Assembly (NCBI RefSeq): GCF_002014765.1
Contig: NZ_MUYT01000002.1
Span: 129,989-159,677 of the forward strand
Direction of reading: 5' to 3'
Length of the DNA: 29,689 bases
From: Lwoffella lincolnii
GTDB taxonomy: Bacteria > Pseudomonadota > Gammaproteobacteria > Pseudomonadales > Moraxellaceae
Under the pieces are notes generated by a model. It did no database searches. It had not been told where the DNA came from and saw only the letters and a list, made by a program, of their open reading frames with translations. The position numbers and the translations under genes are program-made. Positions 7,932 through 15,401 of this stretch are shown here, piece by piece. Each line of letters opens with the position of its first letter. Positions within the stretch are counted from its first letter, which is position 1.

Positions 7932-9392
7932 ATGAGTGTCACAGATAACCAAACATCTGATGAAATCATCAGCGAAAAAGACAACAGCAACGGTTTTATT
8001 AAAAGCATGACAGAGCAGTTTTGGCAGATGTATCAATTAAGCCGACAGCAAGGTGATGTCAGTTGGCAACACCGTTTGCATCAGTTAGAACAGTTAAAAA
8101 AGCTGATATCGGATAACACCGATGCGATTTGCCATGCCATCAGTCAAGACTTTGGGCATCGCAGTCATGATGAAACCATCATGGTGGATATTTTTCCAAG
8201 CCTTGAGGGCATTCGTCATGCTAAAAAACACGGCAAAGACTGGATGAAACCGCAAAAAGTCAGCACAGGAAAGTGGTTTTTACCTGCCAGCAGTCACATT
8301 CAATCACAACCACTTGGGGTGGTGGGCATCATGTCTCCGTGGAATTATCCGCTCAATTTGGTGGCAGGTCCTTTAACCGCTGCGTTGGTGGCTGGTAACC
8401 GAGCCATGATTAAGGTGTCGGAGTATTCACCCAATTTTGAGCATTGGCTTGCCAAGACTTTGCCAGTTTATTTTGATAAAGATGAGGTATGTTTGGTGCA
8501 AGGGGAGTTGCAAGTCGCTCAAGCATTTAGCAAACTGCCCTTTGACCACTTGCTTTTTACAGGATCAACATCGGTGGGCAAGCACATCATGCGTGCTGCA
8601 GCGGACAACCTGACCCCTGTGACTTTGGAATTGGGCGGTAAATCCCCTGTCATCATCATTGATAAAGACATCTTGCCCCATGCCGTGAACCGAATATGGA
8701 CAGGTAAGATGATGAACTCGGGACAAACTTGCATTGCTCCTGATTATGTGTTGTTGCCTGATGGCTTGCAAGATGAGTTCATTGAGCTGTCGAAAAAATG
8801 GATGAGTAAACATTATCCCAAAATTGGCGATAATGAAGACGTGACTTTTATCATTAATCATAAACAGTTTGACCGCATTCATGACCATCTCAAACAAGCC
8901 CAAAAGCAAGCTTGTGTTCATAAATTGACCACTGCCACAGAGAATCGTGCCACAGGTTTTATGCCTCCTGTGGTGGTGACAGAGTTGTCACAAGACAGTT
9001 TACTGTTAACAGAAGAGATTTTTGGCCCTGTGTTACCATTGGTGGGTTATGACTCGTTAGATGATGCCATCGATTATGTCAATGCTCGCCCTCGTCCATT
9101 GGCATTGTATCCTTTTGGGCAAGATGATGACATGATAGAGCGTATTTTACAGCGTACTGTCAGTGGTGGGGTGAGTGTTAACGAGACCATTTATCATGTT
9201 GCTCAGCATGACTTGCCGTTTGGTGGGGTGGGAGCATCAGGCATGGGACATTATCATGGCAAACATGGATTTGACACTTTGAGCCATCAAAAAGCGGTGT
9301 TTAGGCAAGCCAAAGTGAACTTTGTGGATATATTACAGCCACCTTATGGCAAGGTGTTTGATAAACTGATGAAAGTGGCGGTGCGTTGGTGA
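7932..9392 (+). CDS. NAD(P)-dependent aldehyde dehydrogenase, coniferyl aldehyde dehydrogenase-like
   Basis: This 486-residue aldehyde dehydrogenase oxidises an aldehyde to the acid with NAD(P)+. It shows the class signatures: MSPWNYPLNLVAGPLTAAL in the cofactor domain, FTGSTSVGK (about 209-217), catalytic Glu233 in LELGGKSP and catalytic Cys267 in SGQTCIAPDYVL. The overall pattern resembles class 3 and coniferyl aldehyde dehydrogenases (CalB type), as annotated in Pseudomonas and Acinetobacter. Substrate cannot be read from sequence; no lignin or phenylpropanoid genes lie nearby, so a general role against lipid-derived aldehydes is at least as likely. AAGGA (7918-7922) precedes ATG 7932. The next gene begins 46 bp downstream and may be co-transcribed. 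Confidence 0.9.
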   Translation: MSVTDNQTSDEIISEKDNSNGFIKSMTEQFWQMYQLSRQQGDVSWQHRLHQLEQLKKLISDNTDAICHAISQDFGHRSHDETIMVDIFPSLEGIRHAKKHGKDWMKPQKVSTGKWFLPASSHIQSQPLGVVGIMSPWNYPLNLVAGPLTAALVAGNRAMIKVSEYSPNFEHWLAKTLPVYFDKDEVCLVQGELQVAQAFSKLPFDHLLFTGSTSVGKHIMRAAADNLTPVTLELGGKSPVIIIDKDILPHAVNRIWTGKMMNSGQTCIAPDYVLLPDGLQDEFIELSKKWMSKHYPKIGDNEDVTFIINHKQFDRIHDHLKQAQKQACVHKLTTATENRATGFMPPVVVTELSQDSLLLTEEIFGPVLPLVGYDSLDDAIDYVNARPRPLALYPFGQDDDMIERILQRTVSGGVSVNETIYHVAQHDLPFGGVGASGMGHYHGKHGFDTLSHQKAVFRQAKVNFVDILQPPYGKVFDKLMKVAVRW

Positions 9393-9438
9393 TGTGTTGG
9401 TCACTTGGCAAGTAACAAATAGCAAACAAGGTTGCTTT

Positions 9439-10107
9439 ATGAAAAAAATCATGACCCTGCTGTTTATCGTGTGTTTATTGGCGGTGGGGGTATATGCTGG
9501 CTCACCTTATTATACGGTTTATCAGCTCAAGCAAGCCTATGACAACCAAGATGGAACCACATTGGCAGCAGCCATTGACTATTCACAGTTGACAGTCAAT
9601 CTAAAGACGCAATTAAATGGCAAATTTGCCAACACGTTAAGCCAATATCCCATGGTGGCACAGCTTGGTGGTGATGCTTTGGTGGAAGCTGGCATGGAAT
9701 TCATTAACCGTTCGGTTGATGGGGCAGTGACCGCAGATAACATTCAAACCTTAATAAATATGCAAGGACAATCCAATCAAGTCAATCAATCCACTCAAGA
9801 GTTGGCAGCAGCATGGGCAATCGCCAGCAATCAGGTGAACCTGACCATGCTTATTCAAGATTTGATTGTGGAGCGAGGAGATGTGGATAAGGTGGTCAAA
9901 AAGCAAATGCAGTTGATGATGGACAAGCAAACTTTGCAATTGACTGCCCATACTCAAGCAGGTACTGACAGCGAAAAGCCACAGCTTAGCTATTGTGGGA
10001 TTGATTGCTTTAGCATGTCAGGGCAAATCAAGGGCTATCCGCTCACCGTGCGTATGCAACGTCAAGGCTGGATTGACTGGAAAATTGTCGATGTGCAATT
10101 GCCATAA
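9439..10107 (+). CDS. DUF2939 family exported or membrane-anchored protein
   Basis: This 222-residue protein begins MKKIMTLLFIVCLLAVGVYAGSPYYTVYQLKQAYDNQD. The hydrophobic stretch at 5-20 is a signal peptide or N-terminal anchor. It is followed by the SPYYTVYQL...A motif that I recognise from DUF2939 proteins, common in Moraxellaceae and of unknown function. No catalytic motif is visible. The frame is open from 9394, but ATG 9439 is preferred because AAGG (9428-9431) precedes it and it puts the signal peptide first. It follows the aldehyde dehydrogenase closely. Its stop codon lies inside an 18-bp tandem duplication. A periplasmic role is inferred only from the N-terminus. Confidence 0.8.
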   Translation: MKKIMTLLFIVCLLAVGVYAGSPYYTVYQLKQAYDNQDGTTLAAAIDYSQLTVNLKTQLNGKFANTLSQYPMVAQLGGDALVEAGMEFINRSVDGAVTADNIQTLINMQGQSNQVNQSTQELAAAWAIASNQVNLTMLIQDLIVERGDVDKVVKKQMQLMMDKQTLQLTAHTQAGTDSEKPQLSYCGIDCFSMSGQIKGYPLTVRMQRQGWIDWKIVDVQLP

Positions 10108-10127
10108 AGTGTGCAATTGCCATAAAG
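10092..10127 (+). repeat. Perfect 18-bp tandem duplication across the DUF2939 stop codon
   Basis: TGTGCAATTGCCATAAAG occurs at 10092-10109 and again at 10110-10127. The first copy contains the last codons and the TAA stop of the upstream gene, so the second copy is a non-coding echo of the C-terminus. A partial third copy (TGTGCCAT) follows. Confidence 0.95.
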
Positions 10128-10174
10128 TGTGCCATGGTCATAGATTTGTGCCATTGGCTTGGTTATTGGTGGTT

Positions 10175-10200
10175 AAAAAAAGTGGTCAGGTTGTGAACCT
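10175..10200 (-). terminator. Possible weak terminator after rsuA
   Basis: Read on the minus strand, the hairpin AGGTT-CAC-AACCT (10200-10188) lies 28 bp after the rsuA stop and is followed after 6 nt by seven T. The stem is short and the T-run is not adjacent, so the call is tentative. Confidence 0.3.
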
Positions 10201-10227
10201 TGTATGTCTGTGGATACTGGTGCTGGG

Positions 10228-10932
10228 TTAAAATTGCTCAATCTCTTTTGTGGTTAAAAATCGGCTTTCACCTTTTTCTAACCCATCAAGGCTGATGGTG
10301 CCGATGTGTGAGCGGTGTAGTTCGGTAACTCGATTGGCAAAATAACCCATCATGCGTTTGACTTGATGGTATTTGCCTTCTGTTAAGATTAAGCGGGCAT
10401 GGGTGGCATCGATAAACATCAGTTCAGCAGGGCGGGTTTTGTGTTGCTCCCCTTCAAGCAGTATCCCATTTGCCAGTTGTTTGATGGCATTATCCTGTTC
10501 TTGTATGCTCATGGGATTAGCCAAGGTCAGCTCATATGTCTTACTTTGGTGATGTTTGGGGCTGGTTACTTTGTGTAGCCATTGGCCATCATCTGATAGT
10601 AACAACGCTCCTGTGGTGTCTACATCCAATCGCCCTGCGATACGCAAACTGGCAACCTCAGGCACGGCAATCAACTCAGTAACGATGGGGTGTTCTTTGG
10701 GCTTTAGTGTGCATTCAAAACCTTCTGGTTTATACAGCAAAATATAGCGATTGCCTGTGGCAACCGATAATGGCTCACCTGCCCACATCACTTCGTCATT
10801 GAGTGCATTCACATGCACACTACCATCTTTGACGATTTCATCGTTGACGGTGATTTCTTCAGCATGCAAGATGCGTTTGGCATCTTTGCGTGACAGTTCG
10901 GTGGCTTTGGAGATGAATTTATCCAGTCGCAT
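10228..10932 (-). CDS. rsuA: 16S rRNA pseudouridine(516) synthase RsuA
   Basis: RsuA converts U516 of 16S rRNA to pseudouridine during 30S assembly. The 234-residue product has an N-terminal S4 RNA-binding domain (MRLDKFISKATELSRKDAKR, about 1-60). The catalytic domain carries the motif AGRLDVDTTGALLLSDDG with catalytic Asp103, then SPKHHQSKTYEL and the late motif LTEGKYHQVKRMM. Length and motif order fit RsuA rather than the longer RluB or the RluE/RluF groups; the TTGALLLSDDGQW and KYHQVKRM segments closely resemble E. coli RsuA. It is transcribed opposite to both neighbours and is probably a single-gene unit whose promoter lies in 10933-11057. Confidence 0.93.
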   Translation of the reverse strand: MRLDKFISKATELSRKDAKRILHAEEITVNDEIVKDGSVHVNALNDEVMWAGEPLSVATGNRYILLYKPEGFECTLKPKEHPIVTELIAVPEVASLRIAGRLDVDTTGALLLSDDGQWLHKVTSPKHHQSKTYELTLANPMSIQEQDNAIKQLANGILLEGEQHKTRPAELMFIDATHARLILTEGKYHQVKRMMGYFANRVTELHRSHIGTISLDGLEKGESRFLTTKEIEQF

Positions 10933-11057
10933 GATGATACCCTAAATGTCCTACTCATAAACAAGGTGATATTTTAGCACATTCTTACCCTTGGCATTCA
11001 CTCAGCGTTCATTGACCATTTATCCAAATTCATGACATAAAGTGATTATTAGCACAC

Positions 11058-11669
11058 ATGACCTATTTTACTCTAACCAAACCATGCACTGCCCGTCTTG
11101 ACATTAAAAAGTCAGAATTCATTGCTCATGCTTATCCTGTGGCTGATCGTGAACAGGCCATGTTTCACGTGAAACAACTAAAACAAACATATTCAGACGC
11201 TCGTCATCATTGTTGGGCATATGTCATTGGTGATCCAAATAATACCACCAGTGCAGGTTTTGATGATGATGGTGAGCCTAATGGTACAGCAGGCAGACCG
11301 ATACTCAATGTGCTACAACACAAAACCATTGGCAATGTCATCATCATTGTGGTGCGATACTTCGGTGGTATCAAGCTTGGGGCAGGTGGTTTGACTCGAG
11401 CGTATGCAGGGTCAGCCCAAGCGGTGGTGGATATGATGCAGTTGACGGCTTATGTGGCTAAAGTTGATGTTTGCATTCATACTGACTTTGCCAATGAATC
11501 ATATGTTCGTTATCTGGTAGAAGACAGTGGCGGTAAGGTATTGACTGTCAATTATGGCAAGTCAGTTGTTTTAAAGGCTCAGGTGTCCAAACAAGCGAAG
11601 AAAACGCTGGCGGAGCGATTGGGTGCTGTGGGCAAGCTTGTGGAAAGAGACCTTATGGAAAAACAGTGA
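11058..11669 (+). CDS. YigZ / IMPACT family protein (UPF0029)
   Basis: The 203-residue product has the UPF0029/IMPACT N-terminal domain: KKSEFIAHAYPV (about 17-28), the His-rich segment DARHHCWAYVIG, DDDGEPNGTAGRPIL and VRYFGGIKLGAGGLTRAY, all hallmarks of YigZ. The C-terminal part (about 135-200) matches the small DUF1949-type domain. The fold resembles part of elongation factor G. YigZ proteins are proposed to act in translation or nucleic-acid binding, but the bacterial role is not settled. The gene contains a perfect parS site at codons 35-40 (MFHVKQ), so its DNA probably has a second role as a ParB loading site. A good terminator follows at 11747-11784. Confidence 0.92.
   Translation: MTYFTLTKPCTARLDIKKSEFIAHAYPVADREQAMFHVKQLKQTYSDARHHCWAYVIGDPNNTTSAGFDDDGEPNGTAGRPILNVLQHKTIGNVIIIVVRYFGGIKLGAGGLTRAYAGSAQAVVDMMQLTAYVAKVDVCIHTDFANESYVRYLVEDSGGKVLTVNYGKSVVLKAQVSKQAKKTLAERLGAVGKLVERDLMEKQ
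11161..11176. promoter_or_regulatory. parS: parS centromere site 4 (perfect, inside the yigZ-like gene)
   Basis: TGTTTCACGTGAAACA matches the 16-bp parS consensus exactly. It is the outermost of the four sites, about 11 kb from oriC, and is read as Met-Phe-His-Val-Lys-Gln in the host gene. Confidence 0.93.
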
Positions 11670-11746
11670 GTGGTAGAAAGACAGTGTGTGTTCAAAGGCG
11701 AACAACGAACAATGGCTAACCAGTGTTTGGTATGGGTAATGGGCAT

Positions 11747-11784
11747 ATTTGAGTTATCATATGTTCACTCAAATGATTTTTTTT
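11747..11784 (+). terminator. Rho-independent terminator after the yigZ-like gene
   Basis: A perfect 8-bp stem ATTTGAGT/ACTCAAAT (11747-11754 with 11767-11774) has a 12-nt loop and is followed by eight T at 11777-11784. The stem is AT-rich but the T-run is strong. Confidence 0.7.
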
Positions 11785-11799
11785 ATGATTTTTTTTTAT

Positions 11800-11805
11800 T
11801 ATAAT
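11800..11805 (+). promoter_or_regulatory. -10 box for the YheT-like hydrolase gene
   Basis: A perfect TATAAT lies 30 bp before the start codon, just after the terminator and its poly-T tract. No good -35 hexamer is visible in the T-rich stretch upstream. Confidence 0.5.
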
Positions 11806-11834
11806 GGACATTATTTTATTGACTGGTAACGCAT

Positions 11835-12848
11835 ATGATGATTTCTGCCCCTGCTCACCCACAACATTTTACAGTGCAACCTTTTACTCCCCCATTTTGG
11901 CTTGCCAACCCCCATTTACAGACGATTTTGCCCAAGTTTTTGGTGAAATATCAGCCGAATTATCGCCGTGAGTTGATTAAAGATTCTTTAGATGAAAGTC
12001 AAATAGCGTATGATTTTGTGGACGCACACGATGAGCAATTGGCTGGCAAATACCAAAAACCATTGGTGATATTGTTTCACGGCTTAGAAGGCAGTAGTAA
12101 CAGCCACTATGCCAAAAGTTTGGCTTATGCCGTTAAGGAGCAGGGTTGGCATTATGTGGTGGTGCATTTTCGCAGTTGTGGGGGAATCCCTGTGGCAGGA
12201 AACGTGTTTTATAACGCTGGCGATACCAGTGAGCTGGTACATGCGTTAACCCAACTTAGCAACCGCTATCAACATCTGTATGCAGTGGGCATGTCATTGG
12301 GTGGGAATGTGCTGGCAAAATATATGGGTGAATATGGTGATAAGGCAGTTTGTGGGGCAGCGGCGGTGGTCAGTGCGCCTGTGGACTTGGCATCATCTGC
12401 CATTGCGATGGAACGGCTGATGGGCAGACGTATCTACACGCCATATTTGCTGAATCCATTGGTTAAAAAGGCTTTGGAAAACAGCTTGTCAAGTGAAGAG
12501 ATGCGGGCTGTGCGTACCAGCAGTCGCATCAGTGATTTTGACCAAATTTTTACCGCCCCTCGTCATGGTTATCGCTCAGTCAATGACTATTATCGCCATG
12601 CGTCATCATTGCCTTATTTGATTGACATTGTTAAGCCGACCATCATCATCACTGCCAAAGATGACCCCTTTTTAGGCATGACCGCTCGCCAAAGCGATGT
12701 GTCAGAATCGGTGTTATTGCTCGATACTGAGCATGGTGGGCATATGGGGTATCTTAGATATTTGCCACATCATAAGCCTAGGCTAGATGTCAGTTGGTTG
12801 CCTGATACCATTGTTGAGTTTTTTAATGCTCAAATGACTGGCAGGTAA
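11835..12848 (+). CDS. YheT-like alpha/beta-fold hydrolase
   Basis: The 337-residue alpha/beta hydrolase belongs to the YheT/EMB8 group of predicted carboxylesterases. It has the N-terminal segment PPFWLANPHLQTILP, typical of this group, the oxyanion region LFHGLEGSSNSHYAKSLA (from 81), the nucleophile elbow GMSLGGNVLAKY with Ser154, a late acid in TAKDDPFL (Asp276 or Asp277) and a final His303 in EHGGHMGYL. The catalytic triad therefore looks complete. The natural substrate is unknown, but a short-chain or lipid ester is plausible. Two ATG codons stand together (11835, 11838), and either may be the start. The thioesterase downstream begins after 80 bp on the same strand. Confidence 0.9.
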   Translation: MMISAPAHPQHFTVQPFTPPFWLANPHLQTILPKFLVKYQPNYRRELIKDSLDESQIAYDFVDAHDEQLAGKYQKPLVILFHGLEGSSNSHYAKSLAYAVKEQGWHYVVVHFRSCGGIPVAGNVFYNAGDTSELVHALTQLSNRYQHLYAVGMSLGGNVLAKYMGEYGDKAVCGAAAVVSAPVDLASSAIAMERLMGRRIYTPYLLNPLVKKALENSLSSEEMRAVRTSSRISDFDQIFTAPRHGYRSVNDYYRHASSLPYLIDIVKPTIIITAKDDPFLGMTARQSDVSESVLLLDTEHGGHMGYLRYLPHHKPRLDVSWLPDTIVEFFNAQMTGR

Positions 12849-12928
12849 GTCAAATTCATGCTTATTGATGATATAAACATGCTAGGCTGTTATCTTTTTG
12901 TAAGAATGAATGTTGTAAGGACGAATGT

Positions 12929-13471
12929 ATGTATCCGATTATTCGACTGGGTAAAACCATTTTTGATGCTGTTAAGGACACCAAGGGTGGCACCAGTTTA
13001 TCCATCACTGATACAGGACGGATTGAGTTTACCAGTAGTCCGACCGATATGGATAATTTTTTTGAGATGAACAATGGTCGCATCATCACCTTGTTTGATT
13101 TGGGACGCACCGATTTTGCCATCCGCACAGGGCTGGGAAAAAGGCTGTTAACCAAGCGTTGGGGTTTGGTAGTGGCAGGCAGTAGCGTACAGTATCGCAA
13201 GCGGGTGTTTGTGTTTGAGCCAGTGACCATCACCACCAAAGTGTCGGCATTCGATGACAAATGGATTTATATCGAGCAGACCATGTGGGTAAAAGACACG
13301 CCCACTTCATCGGCACTTTTAAGAACGGGTGTGACCAAAAAAGGGCGAGTCATTCCAACCAAAACTGTGTTTGATGCCATGGGTTTGGGAGATATTGACA
13401 TGCCACCCACAGGCTATGTCAAGACATGGATAGAAGCAGAAGCCAAGCGACCTTGGCCGCCCAAAGAGTGA
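12929..13471 (+). CDS. Hotdog-fold acyl-CoA thioesterase-like protein
   Basis: The 180-residue protein resembles the 4HBT_2/THEM6-type hotdog thioesterases. The segment DMDNFFEMNNGRIITLFDLGRTDF (about 40-63) carries the pattern D-x3-5-MNNGRY/I-x-x-x-x-D-x-GR typical of this group. It is followed by the central beta strands (GLVVAGSSVQYRKRVFVFEPVTITTKV). Members hydrolyse fatty acyl thioesters or are of unknown substrate. AAGG at 12916-12919 sits about 9 bp before ATG 12929. The gene converges on the TPP-enzyme gene, whose stop lies 44 bp away. A small TGGG/CCCA hairpin in that gap (13497-13512) is too weak to call a terminator. Confidence 0.8.
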   Translation: MYPIIRLGKTIFDAVKDTKGGTSLSITDTGRIEFTSSPTDMDNFFEMNNGRIITLFDLGRTDFAIRTGLGKRLLTKRWGLVVAGSSVQYRKRVFVFEPVTITTKVSAFDDKWIYIEQTMWVKDTPTSSALLRTGVTKKGRVIPTKTVFDAMGLGDIDMPPTGYVKTWIEAEAKRPWPPKE

Positions 13472-13514
13472 TGACATCTTAAATCATTCGGTTTTAACTG
13501 GGCATCAGTCCCAT

Positions 13515-15332
13515 TCAAAATGGCAGTTTTCTACGCATGATTCGTTTGATGAATCTTAATTTGTCTTTGGTAGAAAAGCCCTTAAAGGTGGTCTGGCTTG
13601 TGCCTTTTGTGAAAGCGGTTTGTTTGCTGTAGTCGATGTTGATGTCCACAATGACAGGCTCACCCTTTTTGCTTAAGGCGTGGGCTTTTTTGAGTGATTT
13701 TACCAAGTCCTTGTTACGTTTGATGGCGATATGCGTCGCTCCTGTTGCCATTGCCACACCTTTTAAATCAACATTGGGCAAGATGGTGCAGGTTTTTTGT
13801 TGATAGGGAAGCTGTTGGGCTTGAGCAATCTGCGACAGTTCACCATCACTAAACACACAATATAAAATACCCAATCCGTTGGCTTTGGCGGTCAAAATTT
13901 CCATACAAGTCATGGTGAAACAACCATCGCCCACCACCGCCACCACATCACGCTCAGGATTTGCCAGTTTTGCCCCAATGGCAGCAGGCACGGCATAGCC
14001 CATGGCGTTGTAGTCGGTTGGGCTAATCAGTAAGCCATCTTGATACACAGGATACAACTCTGCCGCCAAAAAGGTATGATTGCCATCGTCCAGCACGGTT
14101 ATGCTGTCAGCAGGCATGATGTGTCGCAATGCGTCAAAAAAACGAATGGGGTTGACTTTATGGCGGTTGTCAGCTTTGTACCAAGCTTTGCGATACGCTC
14201 GTTTGTCTTTGGCGATTTGGGCTTGGATTGTTGTGGGGCTTTTGGCGTTTTTGCAAATGCTGGGCGACTTGACATTCAGCTGGGCTTTTTGTTGTTTTAA
14301 GTTTTTTAATAATAACGGTACGGTGTGAATGACATCACCGACCACACCCACTTGTGTGGGATAGTTTGCACCAATGACAGCAGGATCGATATCAAAATGC
14401 ACCAACGTTTGGGGTAAGCAGTCATCTAAGCCAAAACTGCCTGTGGGTATTTCAGCAAATCTGGCACCGATGACCAGTAAGACATCACAATGGGCAATGG
14501 CGTTTTTGCCACTGGGGACAGCCGATGGGCTAAAACCAAACCCTGCATGTAACGGATGTTCGTGCGGAAAACTGGATAATCCTTGTAAGGTGGTGGTAAC
14601 AGGGGAATTCAACAGCTCACTGATGGCAATGAGTTCTTTTTTGACCATTCTTGCCCCATAACCGACAAATAAGCCCACCTGCTTGGCGTTGTTCAGTGTT
14701 TCTGCCGCCAGTTGTAGATTGTTTTGTGTTTTTTGAGAAAGTGGGTTCTGTTGCTGCTGATAGGCGTGCCATGTCATTAAGGAGGTAACAGTTTGTGGAA
14801 ATAATTGTAAATCCACAGGAATTTCTACCAAAACAGGACCTGGCACCCCACTGGTGGCGATGTCATAGGCTTGATATAAAGTTGTGATCACATCGTCCAT
14901 GTTGTTAATGCGAAATCCTGCTTTAGTAAAGCCTTTAGCCACTTCTAGTTGGTCAATGTCGTGCAGTTTGTATTGGTAGTTGGTGTCTCTGCGAATACCT
15001 CCTGTCAGCACCAACATGGGAATGCCATCTAAATACGCTTCACCGATGCCACTGGCAGCATGGGTCAAACCAGCGGCTGGAACGATGACAAGTGTGCCAA
15101 TATTGCCAACTTTGTGTTTGGCAAAATGTTGGCTATGGGTTGCCACTCGGCTCATGCCGTCAGCGATAAAACTGCCCCCTTGTTCATTGGTAACCAGTAT
15201 GGGTTTAATGTGTTTGGATTGGCTTAAGGCATCGTACAGTTCGGTGTTATGCACCCCAGGAATACCAAAGGTATGGGTGATTCCCAGCTGTTCTAAGGCA
15301 TAGACGGTAAGCTCAGCGGCCGTTTTTTTCAT
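13515..15332 (-). CDS. Thiamine-diphosphate-dependent enzyme, acetolactate synthase large-subunit-like
   Basis: This 605-residue protein has the three-domain plan of the acetolactate synthase / pyruvate decarboxylase family: a PYR domain (about 1-175) with activating Glu50 in TNEQGGSFIADGMSR, a central domain (about 200-340), and a PP domain with GDGCFTM near 465. These enzymes break or join carbon bonds next to a 2-keto group. The second half of the metal motif reads CVFSDGELSQI, with Asp where most members have Asn. It is not a standard IlvB: no IlvN subunit gene is nearby, and a 30-residue basic C-terminal tail (KDKLRFIKRIMRRKLPF) is present. The start is set at 15332 because AAGGAA stands 7 bp upstream; the frame is open to 15386. 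It follows the FAD dehydrogenase by 69 bp, suggesting one operon. Substrate unknown. Confidence 0.85.
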   Translation of the reverse strand: MKKTAAELTVYALEQLGITHTFGIPGVHNTELYDALSQSKHIKPILVTNEQGGSFIADGMSRVATHSQHFAKHKVGNIGTLVIVPAAGLTHAASGIGEAYLDGIPMLVLTGGIRRDTNYQYKLHDIDQLEVAKGFTKAGFRINNMDDVITTLYQAYDIATSGVPGPVLVEIPVDLQLFPQTVTSLMTWHAYQQQQNPLSQKTQNNLQLAAETLNNAKQVGLFVGYGARMVKKELIAISELLNSPVTTTLQGLSSFPHEHPLHAGFGFSPSAVPSGKNAIAHCDVLLVIGARFAEIPTGSFGLDDCLPQTLVHFDIDPAVIGANYPTQVGVVGDVIHTVPLLLKNLKQQKAQLNVKSPSICKNAKSPTTIQAQIAKDKRAYRKAWYKADNRHKVNPIRFFDALRHIMPADSITVLDDGNHTFLAAELYPVYQDGLLISPTDYNAMGYAVPAAIGAKLANPERDVVAVVGDGCFTMTCMEILTAKANGLGILYCVFSDGELSQIAQAQQLPYQQKTCTILPNVDLKGVAMATGATHIAIKRNKDLVKSLKKAHALSKKGEPVIVDINIDYSKQTAFTKGTSQTTFKGFSTKDKLRFIKRIMRRKLPF

Positions 15333-15401
15333 GATAAATTCCTTTTTATCGTTCGCTTTATCATTAGTAGCTTGTTTGGTCATCAATGATTTGGCGATTC
15401 A

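Noticed and set aside
8565..8921. 118-codon minus-strand open frame opposite the aldehyde dehydrogenase gene
   Set aside because: It lies fully within a well-supported gene and its translation resembles no protein family; it is a shadow frame.
9882..9890. Perfect DnaA box (TGTGGATAA) inside the DUF2939 gene
   Set aside because: A single 9-mer is expected by chance at a fair rate in 30 kb and it has no neighbours.
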